Program-made: the position numbers and the translations under genes
NCBI GenBank assembly: GCA_949128115.1
Contig: OX421961.1
Location: forward strand, 120,903,050-120,967,049
Direction: 5' to 3'
Source: Anaspis maculata
Taxonomy: Eukaryota; Arthropoda; Insecta; Coleoptera; Scraptiidae
Length of the DNA: 64,000 nucleotides
In this document: one piece after another, positions 10,955 through 23,289 of the stretch
Position numbering within the stretch: the first letter of the stretch is position 1
How the letters are laid out: every line of letters begins with the position of its first letter
The notes under the pieces: model-generated
Seen by the model: the letters and a program-made list of their open reading frames with translations, nothing else
Databases searched by the model: none
What the model was told of the DNA's origin: nothing

Positions 10955-12170
10955 GCACGGCACTTACTAAATAAATCGAAAGGCACTTGGTTTTCAGGTT
11001 ATCAAGTTGGGACTTTGCTCATGTTTAAGCAATAGCATAGGGTATCTTTTGGCGGTAATATCGCCTATTCCCGTTTCGGTATCACCTTTGCTGTGACATA
11101 TTGATTTTGGTAAACTTTGAAGGGCTATAACTTTATTTTTTTGAATAGCACCCCCTGTTTTCTATTTCTTATTCGTATCAAGTCTCTCATTTTACATCTT
11201 TTTTACCTCTCATGTTTTTTCTCAAAAATTGAATAGTTTGGAAAATAATTCGGTTTTTCTAAAAACTGGACACAAATTTCATCGATTAAACTTAGCGTGC
11301 AATGAAAATCAACTAATTCAACGTCAAAGTGACTTTTATTGTACGTCACTTTTAAATGTTGACAAGAAATTTTGTCAATTCAAACAGTTTTTACGATTGC
11401 AAATGTAGCAGTGAATGTCATCACTATTAATTTGTTGCACTACCTCAATAAATAATATTGTTCAGTTCCTTGTTCCGACATTTCGAGTTTTTCAATTTTG
11501 ACATATGAATTTCTTGGTCAATTTGAAAGTGATGTACAATAAAAGTCATATTGACGTTTACTTGACCGTACCGACAGAATTACTTGACCCGGTGCCATGG
11601 CCTGCGAGGTCACCTGACTTGACCAACCCGATTTTTTCTTCTGGGCTTTGTTTACGATCGGGTGTATGAAGCTTAAGTCAATACCAGGGAAAACATGCAA
11701 GAAATAATTAGAGAGGCTCTCCGTAGCATTCTTTATTTTCACTTGATAATTTCTTGTCAAAATTTAAAAGTGACGTACAATAGAAGTCACTTCAACATTG
11801 GTTTTCAGAATTAGTTGATTTTCAATGCACGCTAAGTTTGATCGATGAAATTTGTGTCCAGTTTTTAGAAAAACCGAATTATTTTCCAAACTATCAACTT
11901 TTGAGAAAAAACATAAGATGTAAAAAAGATGTGAAATGAGACGCTTGATACGAATAAGAAATCAAAAACAGGGGATGCTATTTGAAAAAATGAAGTTATG
12001 GGCCTTCAAAGTTTACCAAAATCAATTTGTCACAGCAAGGTGATATCGAAACGGAAAAAGGATATATTACCGCAAAAAGATACCCTATGCTATTGCTTAA
12101 ACATGAGCAAAGTCCCAACTTGATAGCCTGAAAACCAAGCGCCTTGCGATTTATTTAGTAAGTGCCTGCA
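10955..12170. repeat. Inner palindrome B of the compound element
   Basis: AAGCAATAGCATAGGGTATC near 11029 mirrors GATACCCTATGCTATTGC near 12080. GAATAGTTTGGAAAATAATTCGG near 11230 mirrors its inverse near 11876. The arms are roughly 400 bp and the centre is near 11560. No coding content. Confidence 0.8.
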
Positions 12171-12649
12171 AACGCATTATTTAAAAAAAAAATAATAACT
12201 TCTAATACGGTTGAACGGTTGAAGCGAATTGCAAAAACTAAACGGATTTGTAATGCCTGAGGAAGGGCAAATCCAAATATGCAAAAATATACAGGGGGTG
12301 TTATTTAAAAAGCTCGTTCAAAAACTGCTCTGCAAAAATGGGGCACCCTGTATAGAGCAAAATAATTTCACAAACTGCACTTTGACCTCCCGTTTGCAGT
12401 TCCGTTTGGTTCATTTCGATATTATTAATGACGTAGATGTAATTGAGCTCGCCCATATCAATGACTCACCCTGTATAATCAGAAAACTGGATCGAAGGAC
12501 CATTTTTCCAAGATGGCGGCTCGAGCTCAATAGGTAGAGTTGGGGACTTTTTCTATGTTTAACAGTACACCTTACCGCACATTACTGTCAAATTTCCAAA
12601 ACTCCAACAGTTTTTTCCCTCCAGCTTTCCTTATTTGACTGGCCTATAA

Positions 12650-13292
12650 GTAAATACTGCAGATGTTTTTGCGAGAGTGATATGAGCCCCGTTATGGGTT
12701 CGTCGACTTCGAGCCATCTCCTGAAAGGGGTTTCATCTCTGAAATCTCTTGAATTAGCGATACTTGGTAGAAGAAATGGCTCGAATCGAAGAACAAATAG
12801 CGCCGCTGTGAAGATTTTTTTAAATTATCACCTTTGTACCATTGGATAACGGGTGTAGATCAATACAAGCTTTGCAGTAAAAAAAAAATACAATAGGGCG
12901 GCCGACTTAGCTTGCCGAGAATAAATGCCGTTCGTGTGTGTTTTGCGTAAGGGCGGTGCCAACGAATCTATGATTCCAGCGCCACGTGAAGATGTTGAGT
13001 GGATTCGGAGATCTAGATTCTAGATGGGCCGCCAGCTCCTGACCGTGAAGATTCCTGCAAACACGGGATAGAACAGTGAAAAGATCGACACAAATCGCCT
13101 TATGATAAAAATCAGACACAGAATTAGGTACAATGAAACAAGCAGATTTGCGGTATAGTTATTAGTTACTGAGATGGCGTCACCAAAACGCGAATGGAAA
13201 GCTACATGGGGCATGGGGGCTGACCCCATGAAAAGTTTAGAGTTAGGTGGAGTCCCACAGTTGACAGCTTTCAAGTCAATGCGACGTACAGT
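12650..13292. other. Spacer without recognisable feature
   Basis: No gene, TIR or tandem repeat is evident between the outer element and the next palindrome. Confidence 0.5.
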
Positions 13293-13294
13293 TA

Positions 13295-14700
13295 GTGCGG
13301 CGGTTAGTAAGAACCACCTTGCATTTTGTGATGAAAGCATGAAATTTGACACATACGCTCTACAGACTGTCCTTTACTATTTACGAGGCGGACCCACGAT
13401 GGAACCGTCGTGCATCTGTCAGAATTGCCATTTGCCTACCTTCCAGGGGCAAAAACTGAAGTCGGTTATCGAGCTGATTAAAAAGTGACGCCTATCAATG
13501 CAGTAGACCTTCACAGTTAAACTTCATCCAAACAGATGTCAATATTACAAAAGGAGGGGGAATGGGAGGGGATAGTTCAAGCCGCGGCATAGATTTTTTT
13601 ATTTGTTAATTTCGGACCAAATTGACAAATTTGGTGTCGTTTCCGACTGAATTACATCTTCTGAGTTCAAATTGAATGTTGTGATTGCAGTTTGATAAAA
13701 AAAGATTTTGTTATGTTAAAAAATATATATTTCAGAAAAAAATCTTAGTCTTCATTCATTTTCACTTTTATCCTAATTCCGGGCATTCGAAGTGGAAATC
13801 CTTGATCAGTTCACTTCTTCAAAGCTTCCTGTACATAAAAACCATGTACGAGACCTGATTTTCACTTTGACAAGATCGTGAGCCTCATTTGTTCCTAAAG
13901 TCGTAGAAGTAATATTCAATAATTTTATTAAATTTCATTTACGAATGGAGGTGTGCCTGCAAAGCCTTGCAGTTTGTGATAAAAGCCTGAAACTTGGCAT
14001 ACATGGTCTATGAACTGTCTTTTACGATAGAAGAGGTGCACCCATGACGGAACCCCCGTGCAGCTGTCAGAATCGCCGCGATACTTTTGCACGCGCACTT
14101 CCATTCGTACATGAAAATGATTGCATATTACTTTTACGACTTTAGGAACAAATGAGGCTCACGAACTTGTCAAAGTAAAAATCAGGTCTCGTACATGGTT
14201 TTCATGTGCAGGAAGCTTCGAAGAAGTGAACTAAATAACGATTTCTATTTCGAATGCTGAATTAGGATAAAGGTAAAAATGAAAAAAGCCAACAAATTTT
14301 TCCTGAAATATATTTTTTTTCAACAAAACAAAGTCTTTTTTTTTCTCAAACTGCAATTGCAACATTCAATTTGAATTCAGAAGATGTAATTTAGTCGGAA
14401 ACGAACCCAAACTCATCAATTTGGTCCGAAATTAACAAATAAAAAAAATCTGTGCCGCGGCTAGAACTATCCCCTCCCATTCCCCTTCCTTTTGTAATAT
14501 TGACATTTGTTTTAGTGAAGTTATACTGTGAAGGTCTACTGCATTGAGAGACGTCACTTTTGAACCAGTTCGATAACCGACTTCAGTTTTTGCCCCTGGA
14601 AGGTAGGCAAATGACAATTCTGACAGCTGCACGACGGTTCCATCGTGGATCCGCCTCGTAAATAGTAAAGGAGAGTCTGTAGAGCGTATATGCCAAATTA
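13295..14700. mobile_element. Palindromic element, TIR GTGCGGCGGTTAG, right end truncated
   Basis: The left end GTGCGGCGGTTAGTAAGAAC follows TA at 13293-13294. The arms mirror each other (for example ACGAGGCGGACCCACGATGG near 13384 against its inverse near 14640) and meet around 14010. Compared with the complete sister at 17283-18735, the last 65 bp or so of the right arm are missing and unrelated sequence starts near 14700. Non-coding. Confidence 0.85.
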
Positions 14701-16651
14701 TTGTGTTTGGTCTAGGACATAATCAAGCTTTATTTTAACTTACGGTAGGATCATAAACAATAGTAGCTCTGGAGTAGTCAACCCTCAAACTTCCCTTGCT
14801 GCATTTCATAAAAATGAACAATAATTTCATCCATCAACTTTTGGAAGTGGCCTTAAATTTTCCACAGCAGATATTTCAATGAAATTGTTGAAGGAAGCTT
14901 TCTCCATAATATGCTAAGTACAGTATCCGCAAGGATAAACATAAACTGATGAAACACAAAATATAGTGCGAAGTAAGTAGCATTCTATTCAAGTGCTTCA
15001 CTTCACTCTGCTTCACGTCGATTCCATCATTTGAAATGAGTTCAAGAAGATAGACGCTGTGAAGAATTGGCTTGCTCATTTTCGCCCTTTTGTCAAGAAA
15101 AATGTACCAAAATATAGTCATTTTTTTACTTATAAACGCAAATAAAATTGGAGTAAGCGTATAAAATAGAATTGATTACCTAGGAAAAAATGTTGAAATT
15201 GAATCAAAAACTATCTAGATAAATCAAATCATTTAAGGGGATGATTTAGAGGGGATGGGAAGAAATAAATTCACCGAGAATTCTAAAACTTCGCAAATAA
15301 ATTTTGAAACTGTTCAAAGGAAAACTGCAACATTTTGGCAAAAGTATTAAATTTTGGAATACCTCGTATAAGTGTTTATTGCTCCAATAAGCCCCTGACC
15401 TTATTTTTTCATCGTTCCTAGAGACACCTTGCTATTAATTTCAATGTGTGCGGAGCATGCGTGTTTATTTTGTTTTCAATTGCCCCTAAAGAAAATATGG
15501 AGAACTATTGAGTTTTGAGTTTCGGGAACTGATGAAGACAATGCAGAGTGAGTGTGTGGGACACTCCGACAAAGCAACAACAATCCCGTCGGTTTCTTGT
15601 ATGTGAAGAGCAACACAAACACGATTTGTATAAACAGAAAAGAGGCGCATACGAGAGCGGACGGCTGTTTGTCTGTTGTTCCTTTACAATACAAAATTCG
15701 ATCAAATTACTGAAAGTGAAATAGTTACCGCATATTACTCGAATCAGCTTGAAAGATGCCATGGTACGATAATTTTATTAGTTACATTTTATTTGTATTA
15801 TTATTCATTATTCAACTTTTTGGGTACCTACCTATGGGTTCAAAGATAAAGATTGGCTATTTGGTACAGGATTATAACTGTTACTTGATGAACTATCCTT
15901 TGTTGCTTTGTTGTTTTGAGTATTTTTGTTTCAGGTTGGTCAGTTTTAAATGCATCGTAACCTTTTTAATCACTCGAAGACAAAATCGATCACGATTTTT
16001 CCAGGTAATAATTGGGCTTAGGTACTATACTTCCTATCTTCAAGAAGGATGTCTCGCATTATGTCCATTTATCTTTCTTCGCCTTCTCGGTTCCTCATTC
16101 TTCAGGATTGTATTATCACTGTCTTCGTAATAATACATCAGTTGGAGCCGGAATAAGAATTTGAACAGACCAAAAATCCACACAACTTCGAGATAAATTT
16201 ATGCGGGCTGAAAAAGAAGTGCATATGTCGGGAGGCGCTACACGCATTTACCCTTCACTCTAATGCACACTGGATCGTGCACGGGGACCATTTATTAAAT
16301 AAAACCCTCCTTCGAATTCACGTCACGTCCGATTATGATGACTTTATTTAGAAGCGAATTAGCACTGGTTTGCGCCCTCTAATCTCAGTCCTCTCTCTGC
16401 GTGGGCTTTTATTGAATAAGTGAATGTGAAGCAGGCGACCCCGCCCAGAAATTATTCCATTCAGCATTTAAATTTTTGTGTTGAGAATGACCATCACCGG
16501 AGTTTCGGCGTATTCCCAACCCGGACCAGAAAAATATGAGTTTCTTGATTTAGATGCCAAGTGCAAACGCCTAGCACGTCAAATTTGAACGATGATGCTG
16601 ACCCCGTGGATGATGTTGGTAGTCGTTGAAAATCCCAACCCTGTGTTGGTA
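14700..16651. other. Unassigned AT-rich sequence
   Basis: No recognisable gene or repeat is seen. Open frames of up to 124 codons (15756-16130, +) are hydrophobic and low in complexity, without a known domain. Confidence 0.5.
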
Positions 16652-19053
16652 TAGTAGGTTCACTTGTACTGTGACTCTAGGGCTTTTCTACTATAGCATT
16701 GTAGGCTTGCTGCCTTCTTACCTGGTGTGAAACTGACTTCTCTAGAAGTGAAATTATATGTTTCTTATCAAATTGATATTAATATCTTGGAAAACTGACC
16801 TTGTCATACGTGGAAATGCGACTAGAGGGGCGCAGAGCTGTATTATCGTCATTTAGACACCAGAACTCTACGGGGCCGCCTTCAATTCAAGTCACCTTGA
16901 CGGCGGCCATTCAAGGCCGAGAAAAACTCGTTCCGCCAAGATTCAAAACGAAAGCGAATTGAAAACTGAAGGTACTCGCATGAATCTCGGTCCAATACGC
17001 AACTTTGAGCGGCTGGATTTTTTGGAATTCGGTTTAATAAACTTTTTACACGTAAATTCTGCTGCAACAGCAGGCCTGCTGGGATGTTCCTTGCCTTGCC
17101 AATAGTTTTTCATGATTCGGCGTGTCTTTTGAGTTGGAAGAGGTGGAGGGATTGATGATTTCATGGGACCCCTTCTTTTGGACGAAGGACATATATTTTT
17201 TACTTTGAATCACGTAAAGTTGAGCCGGTTTCGAGAGGTTAGAAATATTTTTGACACCTGTCAAATGTCAAAGCTGCTTTTAGTGCGGCGGTTAGTAAGA
17301 ACCACCTTGCATTTTGTGATAAAAGCATGAAATTTGGCACATACGCTCTACAGACTGTCCTTTACTATTTACGAGGCGGACCCACGATGGAACCGCCGTG
17401 CAGCTGTCAGAATTGTCATTTGCCTACCTTCCAGGGGCAAAAACTGAAGTCGGTTATAGAGCTGATTCAAAAGTGACGTCTATCAATGCAGTAGACCTTC
17501 ACAGTATAACTTCACCAAAACAGATGTCAATATTACAAAAAGAAGGGGAATGGGAGGGGATAGTTCTAGCCGCGGCACAGATTTTTTTATTTCTTAATTT
17601 CGGACCAAATTGACAAGTTTGGTGTCGTTTCTGACTAAATTACATTTTTTGAGTTCAAATTGAATGTTGTAATTGCAGTTTGGAGAAAAAAAGATTGTTT
17701 TGTTGAAAAAAAATATATTCCAGAAAAAAATCATAGTCTTTTTTCATTTTGACTTTTATCTCAATTCCGGACATTCGAAGTGGAAATCCTTATTTAGTTC
17801 ACTTCTTCAAAGCTTCTTGTACATAAAAACTATGTACGAGACCTGATTTTCACTCTGACAAGATCGTGAGCCTCATTTGTTCCTAAAGTCGTAGAAGTAA
17901 TATCCAATAATTTTATTAATTTTCATGTACGAATGGAGGTGTGCGTGCAAAGCCTTGCAGTTTGTGATAAAAGCCTGAAACTTGGCATACATGGTCTATG
18001 GACTGTCCTTTACGATATAAGAGGTGCACCCATGACGGAATCGCCGTGCAGCTGTCAGAATCGTCGCGATACCTTTGCACGCACACTTCCATTCGTACAT
18101 GAAAATGATTGCATATTACTTTCACAACTTTAGGAACAAATGAGGCTCACGAACTTGTCAAAGTAAAAATCAGGTTTCGTACATGGTTGACATGTGCAGG
18201 AAGCTTTGAAGAAGTGAACTAAATAACGATTCCCATGTCTTGAATTAGGATAAAAGTCAAAATGAAAGAAGCCTAAAATTTTTTTCCGAGATATATTTTT
18301 TTGTTAACAAAAAATCTTTTTTTTTCAAACTGCAATTACAACATTCAATTTGAATTCAGAAGATGTAATTTAGTCGGAAACGACACCAAACTTATCAATT
18401 TGGTCCGAAATTAACAAATAAAAAAATCTGTGCCGCGGCTTGAACTATCCCCTCCCATTCCCCCTCCTTTTGTAATATTGACATCTGTTCTGGTGAAGTC
18501 ATACTGTGAAGGTCTACTGCATTGATAGACGTCACTTTTGAATCAGCTGGATAACCGACTTCAGCTTTTGCCCCTGGAAGGTAGGCAAATGACAATTCTG
18601 ACAGCTGCACGGCGGTTCCATCGTGGGTCCGCCTCGTAAATCGTAAAGGAGAGTCTGTAGAGCGTATATGCCAAATTTTATGCTTTTATCACAAAATGCA
18701 AGGTTTCCCTGAAAAATGGTCGTTAACCGCCGCACTATTTGATTTATTTGTTCATTGGCGAAAATTAAAAACAGGTCAAAAAATTACATTTTCCAATAAA
18801 ATGAGAAAAAGCGCCAGACACGAGGCCAGACATCACGTCCCGCAAAAATGTGTCGTCTATCTGCAGAGAAAATGCGTAAAAAATGTGTTCCAAAAGTGGT
18901 TCGAACGACTTCGTGTCTCTTCGTGAATTATTATGCCAAATGAAGCAATAGTAGCCAACCGCAAAGTTTTGGGGATTTTCTATATTTCAGATTTGGACAC
19001 TTGAAAACAAAATCTCACAGCCGACCAGAATCACGGTACAAGTGAACATACTA
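16652..19053. mobile_element. TIR element (TAGTAGGTTCACTTGTAC ends), copy 1, with nested palindrome
   Basis: The left end TATAGTAGGTTCACTTGTAC begins at 16650. The inverted partner TATAGTATGTTCACTTGTAC ends at 19055. TA(TA) flanks suggest a TA target. A second copy lies at 40397-42049 and aligns along its length. Copy 1 carries the palindrome 17283-18735, and copy 2 is empty at that point. Neither copy shows a transposase. Confidence 0.82.
17283..18735. mobile_element. Complete palindromic element, TIR GTGCGGCGGTTAG
   Basis: The element is bounded by TA (17281-17282 and 18736-18737), and both ends read GTGCGGCGGTTA inward. The arms are near-identical mirrors joining around 18010, and length is 1453 bp. 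The paralogous site without insertion is near 41770-41790 in copy 2 of the host element, which confirms the boundaries. Sister copy: 13295-14700. Non-coding. Confidence 0.9.
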
Positions 19054-19055
19054 TA

Positions 19056-19912
19056 CACACACGGATCCGGCAAAATTTTCGGTTTAGTGAAGATGAAGCA
19101 CAGCATACACTGGCGTCGGCTTCAGGTCCTGGCAGCGGAAATAAGTCGACGTTTGATAAACGAATAAAAAGAGAGTTTCGGGGATGTTTCGTTGAAAATG
19201 ACCGTGGAATATGCGACTTCAGTACGGCCTGCAGCCTGCCAGTAGATGACTAATAATATATTCAAGACGTAAAAGTAGTTGAAGCTTTCAACAGTTCTTC
19301 TGCGTATAGTAGTAGAGTCCACTTGAGAACCGCCGCTTCTCCTCAGTGGAGTTTCTGAGAAACGTGCTCGAGTTTATTTAGTAATCGAGATTGCCGTATA
19401 GAGCCGCGCTGAGCGCGGCCTAATCGGATATTGACCTCGTCTTCGACGACGACGAAGATGACAAGCCTGCAGAAAAATTAAAAAAAATATATAAATGGTC
19501 GAGATTTCTTCCATAATTCCTCCCTCGATTTCCATGACGTTTTAATGAAGGCACGCGTGTAGTAATAAAAGCTAATGGCAATAATCGACGACGCGTAAGC
19601 GAAGCACCTCTCTCGTAAGGTTTTATCCAAGTCAATAGCTCCGGGACACTGTGCGCTCTGCTTTACACAACCCCCTTCCGCATTATAACTTTTGTTATTA
19701 TTGCGTGCGAACTCTCCCTTTGTTGATGTCGCATTCACACGTCTTGCCCCTCATTATTATTTTTTAATCATCATAAGCCGGCAGTTTCGCGCATGTAGGA
19801 TAATTATTTGATTATTTGTTCTTTTCGCTGATGCTTGTTCATCTGTTCGCATTGTAGTGTTTGAGGGAATGCGATGAAATGAGAGTATTCGTCATCACCA
19901 TGAAGCTATTTG
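19056..19912. other. Spacer without recognisable feature
   Basis: No gene recognised. Short low-complexity (GAC)n-like sequence is seen near 19440-19460. Confidence 0.4.
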
Positions 19913-19914
19913 CC

Positions 19915-20402
19915 TACAGGTTGGGATATTTGAGTAGTTTCGCTACTTTGATGGAGAATAGGTATACGTCTCTTGTATTAAGATATAAGTACATATGATG
20001 ATATTTGCGCTGCTGTGTTAGGTAACGTCCCTCATAAGTCATAATAATGAGGTATAATAATAAATGGGCAGCTTCGCTCGTTCGATGGAGAATACCCCTC
20101 ATAATGAGAAATGTTCATATTTAGAAGCTTCGATGGTGGATGTTCCTAGGCAGAATCACTGCTTTGAAAAAGACTGATTTTCAATTTAAGGCATGCTGAC
20201 ATTTAGACAGCCTCGCTGCCTCGATAGTGAATGTTCCTGAATGTGAGGCATGTTGATATTCAGGCAGTTCCGTTGCTTTTATGAGGAATATTCCTTACAA
20301 TGAGGCGAAGGCGTACTGATTTTTGACAGATTCGCTGCCATTGCAGATGTCCCTTCGTAATGACTGGACTGACTGGACTGACTGAAAAATGATATGATAT
20401 AT
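19915..20402. repeat. Diverged minisatellite plus short microsatellite
   Basis: Loosely repeated units of about 70-75 bp share TTCGCTNCNTTGATGGAGAATA-like and TCATAATGAG-like blocks (near 19940, 20070, 20125, 20210, 20265 and 20330). They are followed by GACTGGACTGACTG and ATGATATGAT runs near 20360-20410. Confidence 0.6.
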
Positions 20403-20561
20403 GATATGATCTCGAGAAATGATGACGTTAATTGGGTATGGCGAGATCAACCCGATCTCACGCTGCCAGATTCCTTTTGTGGGGTTTCCTGAAAGCCCAA
20501 CTCTATGCTAACAAATCCTGCATACTGGAAGATCTCAAAACCAGCATTCAGGCCGAAATTA

Positions 20562-22161
20562 CCGGGTGGGCCATAAAAAACCGTGCTCGGAATTTTTCCT
20601 TCTAAAATTTTAATTTCGCCACCGATTTCATCGAACTTTCCAGCGTTGTCTAGCCAATTGAATAAGCTATCATTTCCGTATTTCAAAATAGCTGACATAG
20701 ACAAATTCAAGATGGCAGAAATTAAAAATTGACTATTGAAAATAGGCCTTCTTTTGTTCTCGTTGCTTTTTATTAAAACTTACCAGAAAGTCAAAGCCAA
20801 TAATGTATTATGAAGGAATAGACCTTTCCTGTCAATTCAAGACCACAGCCAGTGAAGTCGGGTCATCTGTTCAAGAGATATTGCGAGTTGAAGCGAAGCC
20901 TACTTTCCGTTTTTTACATTTCTGCATAATAGATCCAAATTTATGTATCCTGCCCGCCAATCCGCCATATTCTCATTTCTCAACCGATTTTCTCAAATTT
21001 GGTATCAATGGCTAGCCAATTGGAGAGACTACCTTTTTCATATGAGAAAGTGTCCGATATGTCAAAATCCAAGATGGCGGAAGCAATTGAAAGTAGAATT
21101 TCTTTTGTCCTTATTGGCTTTCAATAAAAATCAGCAGAAAGTCAAAACCAATTATTATTATTGAGGAATAGACCTTCTTCTACAATTCAAGACCGCAACC
21201 AATCAAATCGAGTCATCTGCTGAGGAGCTACAGCGAGTTGAAGCGAAGTCTACCTACCGGTTCCTTATTCCCGCATGAATGACCCAAATTTAGGAATCCT
21301 GCCCGCCATATCCTTATTTCTCAACCGATTTGTTCAAATTTGGTATCAATGGCTAGCCAATTGGACAGGCTGCCATTTTCATATGAGAAAATGGCCAACA
21401 TGTCAAAATTCAAAATGGCGGAAACTATTGGGAATGGGCCTTATTCGTCCTCGTTGCGGAATAGAAAAACGGAAAAAAGACTTCGCTTCAACTGGCCGTA
21501 GCTCCTCGGCAGATGACCCGATTTGATTGGTTGCGATTTTGAATTGTCGAGGAAGATTTATTCCTCCATAATAATTATTGGTTTTGACTTTCTGCTAATT
21601 TTTATTGAAAAGCAATGAGGACAAAAGAAGCTCTATTTTCAATTGCTCCCGCCATCTTGGATTTTGACATCGGTCGTCGGTCATTTTCTCATATGAAAAA
21701 GGTAGCCTGTTCGATTGGCTAGCCATTGATACCAAATTCGAGAGAATCGGTTGAGATATGAGCATATGGCGAATTGGCGGGCAGGATACCTAAGTTTGGG
21801 TCAATTATGCGGAAATGAAAAAAACGGAAAGTAGGCTTCGCTTCAACTCGCAATAGCTCCTCAGCAGATTACCCGATTTTATTAGTTGTGGTCTTAAATT
21901 GACAGGAAAGGTCGATTCCTTCATAATAGATTATTGGTTTCGACTTTATGGTAAGTTTTAATGAAAATCAACGAGAACAGAAGAAGGCCTATTTTCAATT
22001 GTTTCTGCCATCTTGAGTTTGGATATGTCAGTTATTTTGAAATACGGGAATGATAGCCTGATCAATTGGCTATCTAATGCTGAAAAATTCGATAAAATCG
22101 GTGGCGAAATAAAAATTTTAGAAGGAAAAATTCCGAGCACGGTTTTTTATGGCCCACCTGG
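20562..22161. mobile_element. Palindromic element, TIR CCRGGTGGGCCATAAAAAAC
   Basis: Left tip CCGGGTGGGCCATAAAAAAC starts at 20562. Right tip CCAGGTGGGCCATAAAAAAC reads inward from 22161. TA is duplicated at 20560-20561 and 22162-22163. Each arm contains about two tandem copies of a 350-400 bp module (compare 20785-21080 with 21130-21440), mirrored in 21470-22010. CAAGATGGCGG-type motifs sit at 20708, 21070, 21411, 21649 and 22005 in mirrored order. Non-coding. Confidence 0.88.
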
Positions 22162-22163
22162 TA

Positions 22164-22672
22164 CAGCGAATACTGCCGGCCATTTAGGAGCGGAATTCTT
22201 AGTCGAGAATGCAACGAAGGATTATTTTTCATGACGCGCATTTGACCGATGCTATTTTCCAGAGTTTCATGTACTCTGAGAAATGGCATGAAAGAAGCTT
22301 TCCTCTGCTTTTCGATCCATCTTTCTACCTCAATTCATAATCCACTATTTGCTTCGCGAAAAGTGGGCATACTGACTGACTGGTCAACCCCCCACATGTC
22401 TGAGAGTGAAGACTGAGGTCTGGTCAGTTGAAATTGATCAAAGTCAGAGACGACTGATGAATGGAGTAGTGGGAGTTCGCCAGATGATGTTTTTTCCGTG
22501 TCTTTTGGGAGTACATAAGTAGTATTTAATGGGGTCTTATACGATTTTTTTTATTGCTTCAAAATGTTCTACAAGGTGAGTTTGCTACATGAATGATAAT
22601 AGTTAGTCTCAAAAGCCTCTACCTTTTTTTTTTAAATGTTGAAAATCGAGGCGGGAATAACCCCGATTAAAT
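22164..22672. other. Spacer
   Basis: No gene seen. It contains TGAGGTCTGGTCAGTTGAA (22414-22432), which recurs in direct orientation at 28010-28028. Confidence 0.5.
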
Positions 22673-22936
22673 TTAACGTCTGATGACGTAGGTGAACGAG
22701 TTGAGTTTGCGCAATGGGATGATTGTAGCTGGAGCCTTGTTGCCAAATTGTGACAGGCAGTCAAGATTCACATGAATATTTTGATATTCCTTAGAGAAAA
22801 GAAAAAAATCACTTCGACAAAACAACACGTTAGGTGGTATGTTTTTGGATACAATGGAATACATTTTTGAAGGATGAACAATCAATTTTGGTGTTTGCAA
22901 TGGGAGTCCATCATAAATCTGGCAGCTTTGCAACAA
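22673..22936 (-). other. Unassigned open frame next to the THAP-like remnant
   Basis: An open frame of 87 codons (LFCRSDFFLFSKEYQNIH near the middle, ending with FTYVIRR) has ordinary amino-acid composition but no domain I recognise. It might be a transposon-protein fragment or chance. It lies on the opposite strand to the THAP-like remnant just downstream. Confidence 0.2.
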
Positions 22937-23059
22937 GGAAACGTCATTTGAACGACGCTGTTGCCACCTTGTTAATTGTCTTTTTTGACAGAATGGTGGT
23001 TAAATCGAAATTACTTGTTCGGTACATTCTGCAAATAAACAATAATGCCATTGAAAACA

Positions 23060-23215
23060 TGCATTTTCAAGGGATATCCCAACACCTCTTCAAGTGCCCC
23101 ACAAAAAATTGTCATCAGCGTACTCAAGTCTCAACCCATGAGAAACAAGTGCCATACAGCTACCGGCGACAAAAGCCCATCCCCATGGGGCGGCGGATAT
23201 TTTTGCTGTGAAGAT
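23060..23215 (+). pseudogene. THAP-like zinc-finger remnant
   Basis: The frame gives SSSAPQKIVISVLKSQPMRN, then a short spacer ending GGGYFCCEDHFNV. The CCEDHFN block resembles the C-terminal Cys-His pair of THAP domains in insect transposon proteins, and the MRNKCHTATGD block resembles the central basic part. The N-terminal C2 pair is not visible in frame. THAP domains bind DNA and often precede DDE transposases of P or PIF/Harbinger type. No catalytic domain follows here. Support rests on short motifs only. Confidence 0.4.
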
Positions 23216-23289
23216 CATTTCAATGTAGGTAGAATCGTTGAACTTTGTGACCCCTTACCTGCAACAGTTTGTTTTTTTCACAGCTGAAA

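Larger units (their letters stand above)
9202..12473. mobile_element. Compound palindromic element, TIR CAGGGTGAGTCATTGATATG
   Basis: CAGGGTGAGTCATTGATATG starts at 9202 and is mirrored ending at 12473, with TA on both sides (9200-9201 and 12474-12475). The outer arms are about 290 bp (9202-9490 and 12185-12473). Between them lie two further palindromes side by side: about 9517-10935 and about 10955-12170. A second CAGGGTG-type tip (TACAGGGTGCCCC near 9324, mirrored near 12350) suggests another nested boundary. No transposase is seen. All open frames inside are mirrored and non-coding. Confidence 0.8.
7419..12646. mobile_element. Outer TA-flanked TIR element holding two nested elements
   Basis: A perfect 15-bp inverted match, TAGGCCAGTCAAATA (7419-7433), is mirrored at 12632-12646. 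It could be the TIR plus TA duplication of an older element. Inside lie a piggyBac remnant (7642-9169) and a compound palindrome (9202-12473). The remaining sequence (7434-7637, 9174-9199 and 12476-12631) is non-coding. Only the short end match supports this call, so the outer unit is tentative. Confidence 0.5.

Noticed and set aside
15756..16130. Hydrophobic 124-codon frame resembling a membrane protein
   Set aside because: AT-rich sequence commonly gives F/L/I-rich frames; no motif or exon boundary supports it.
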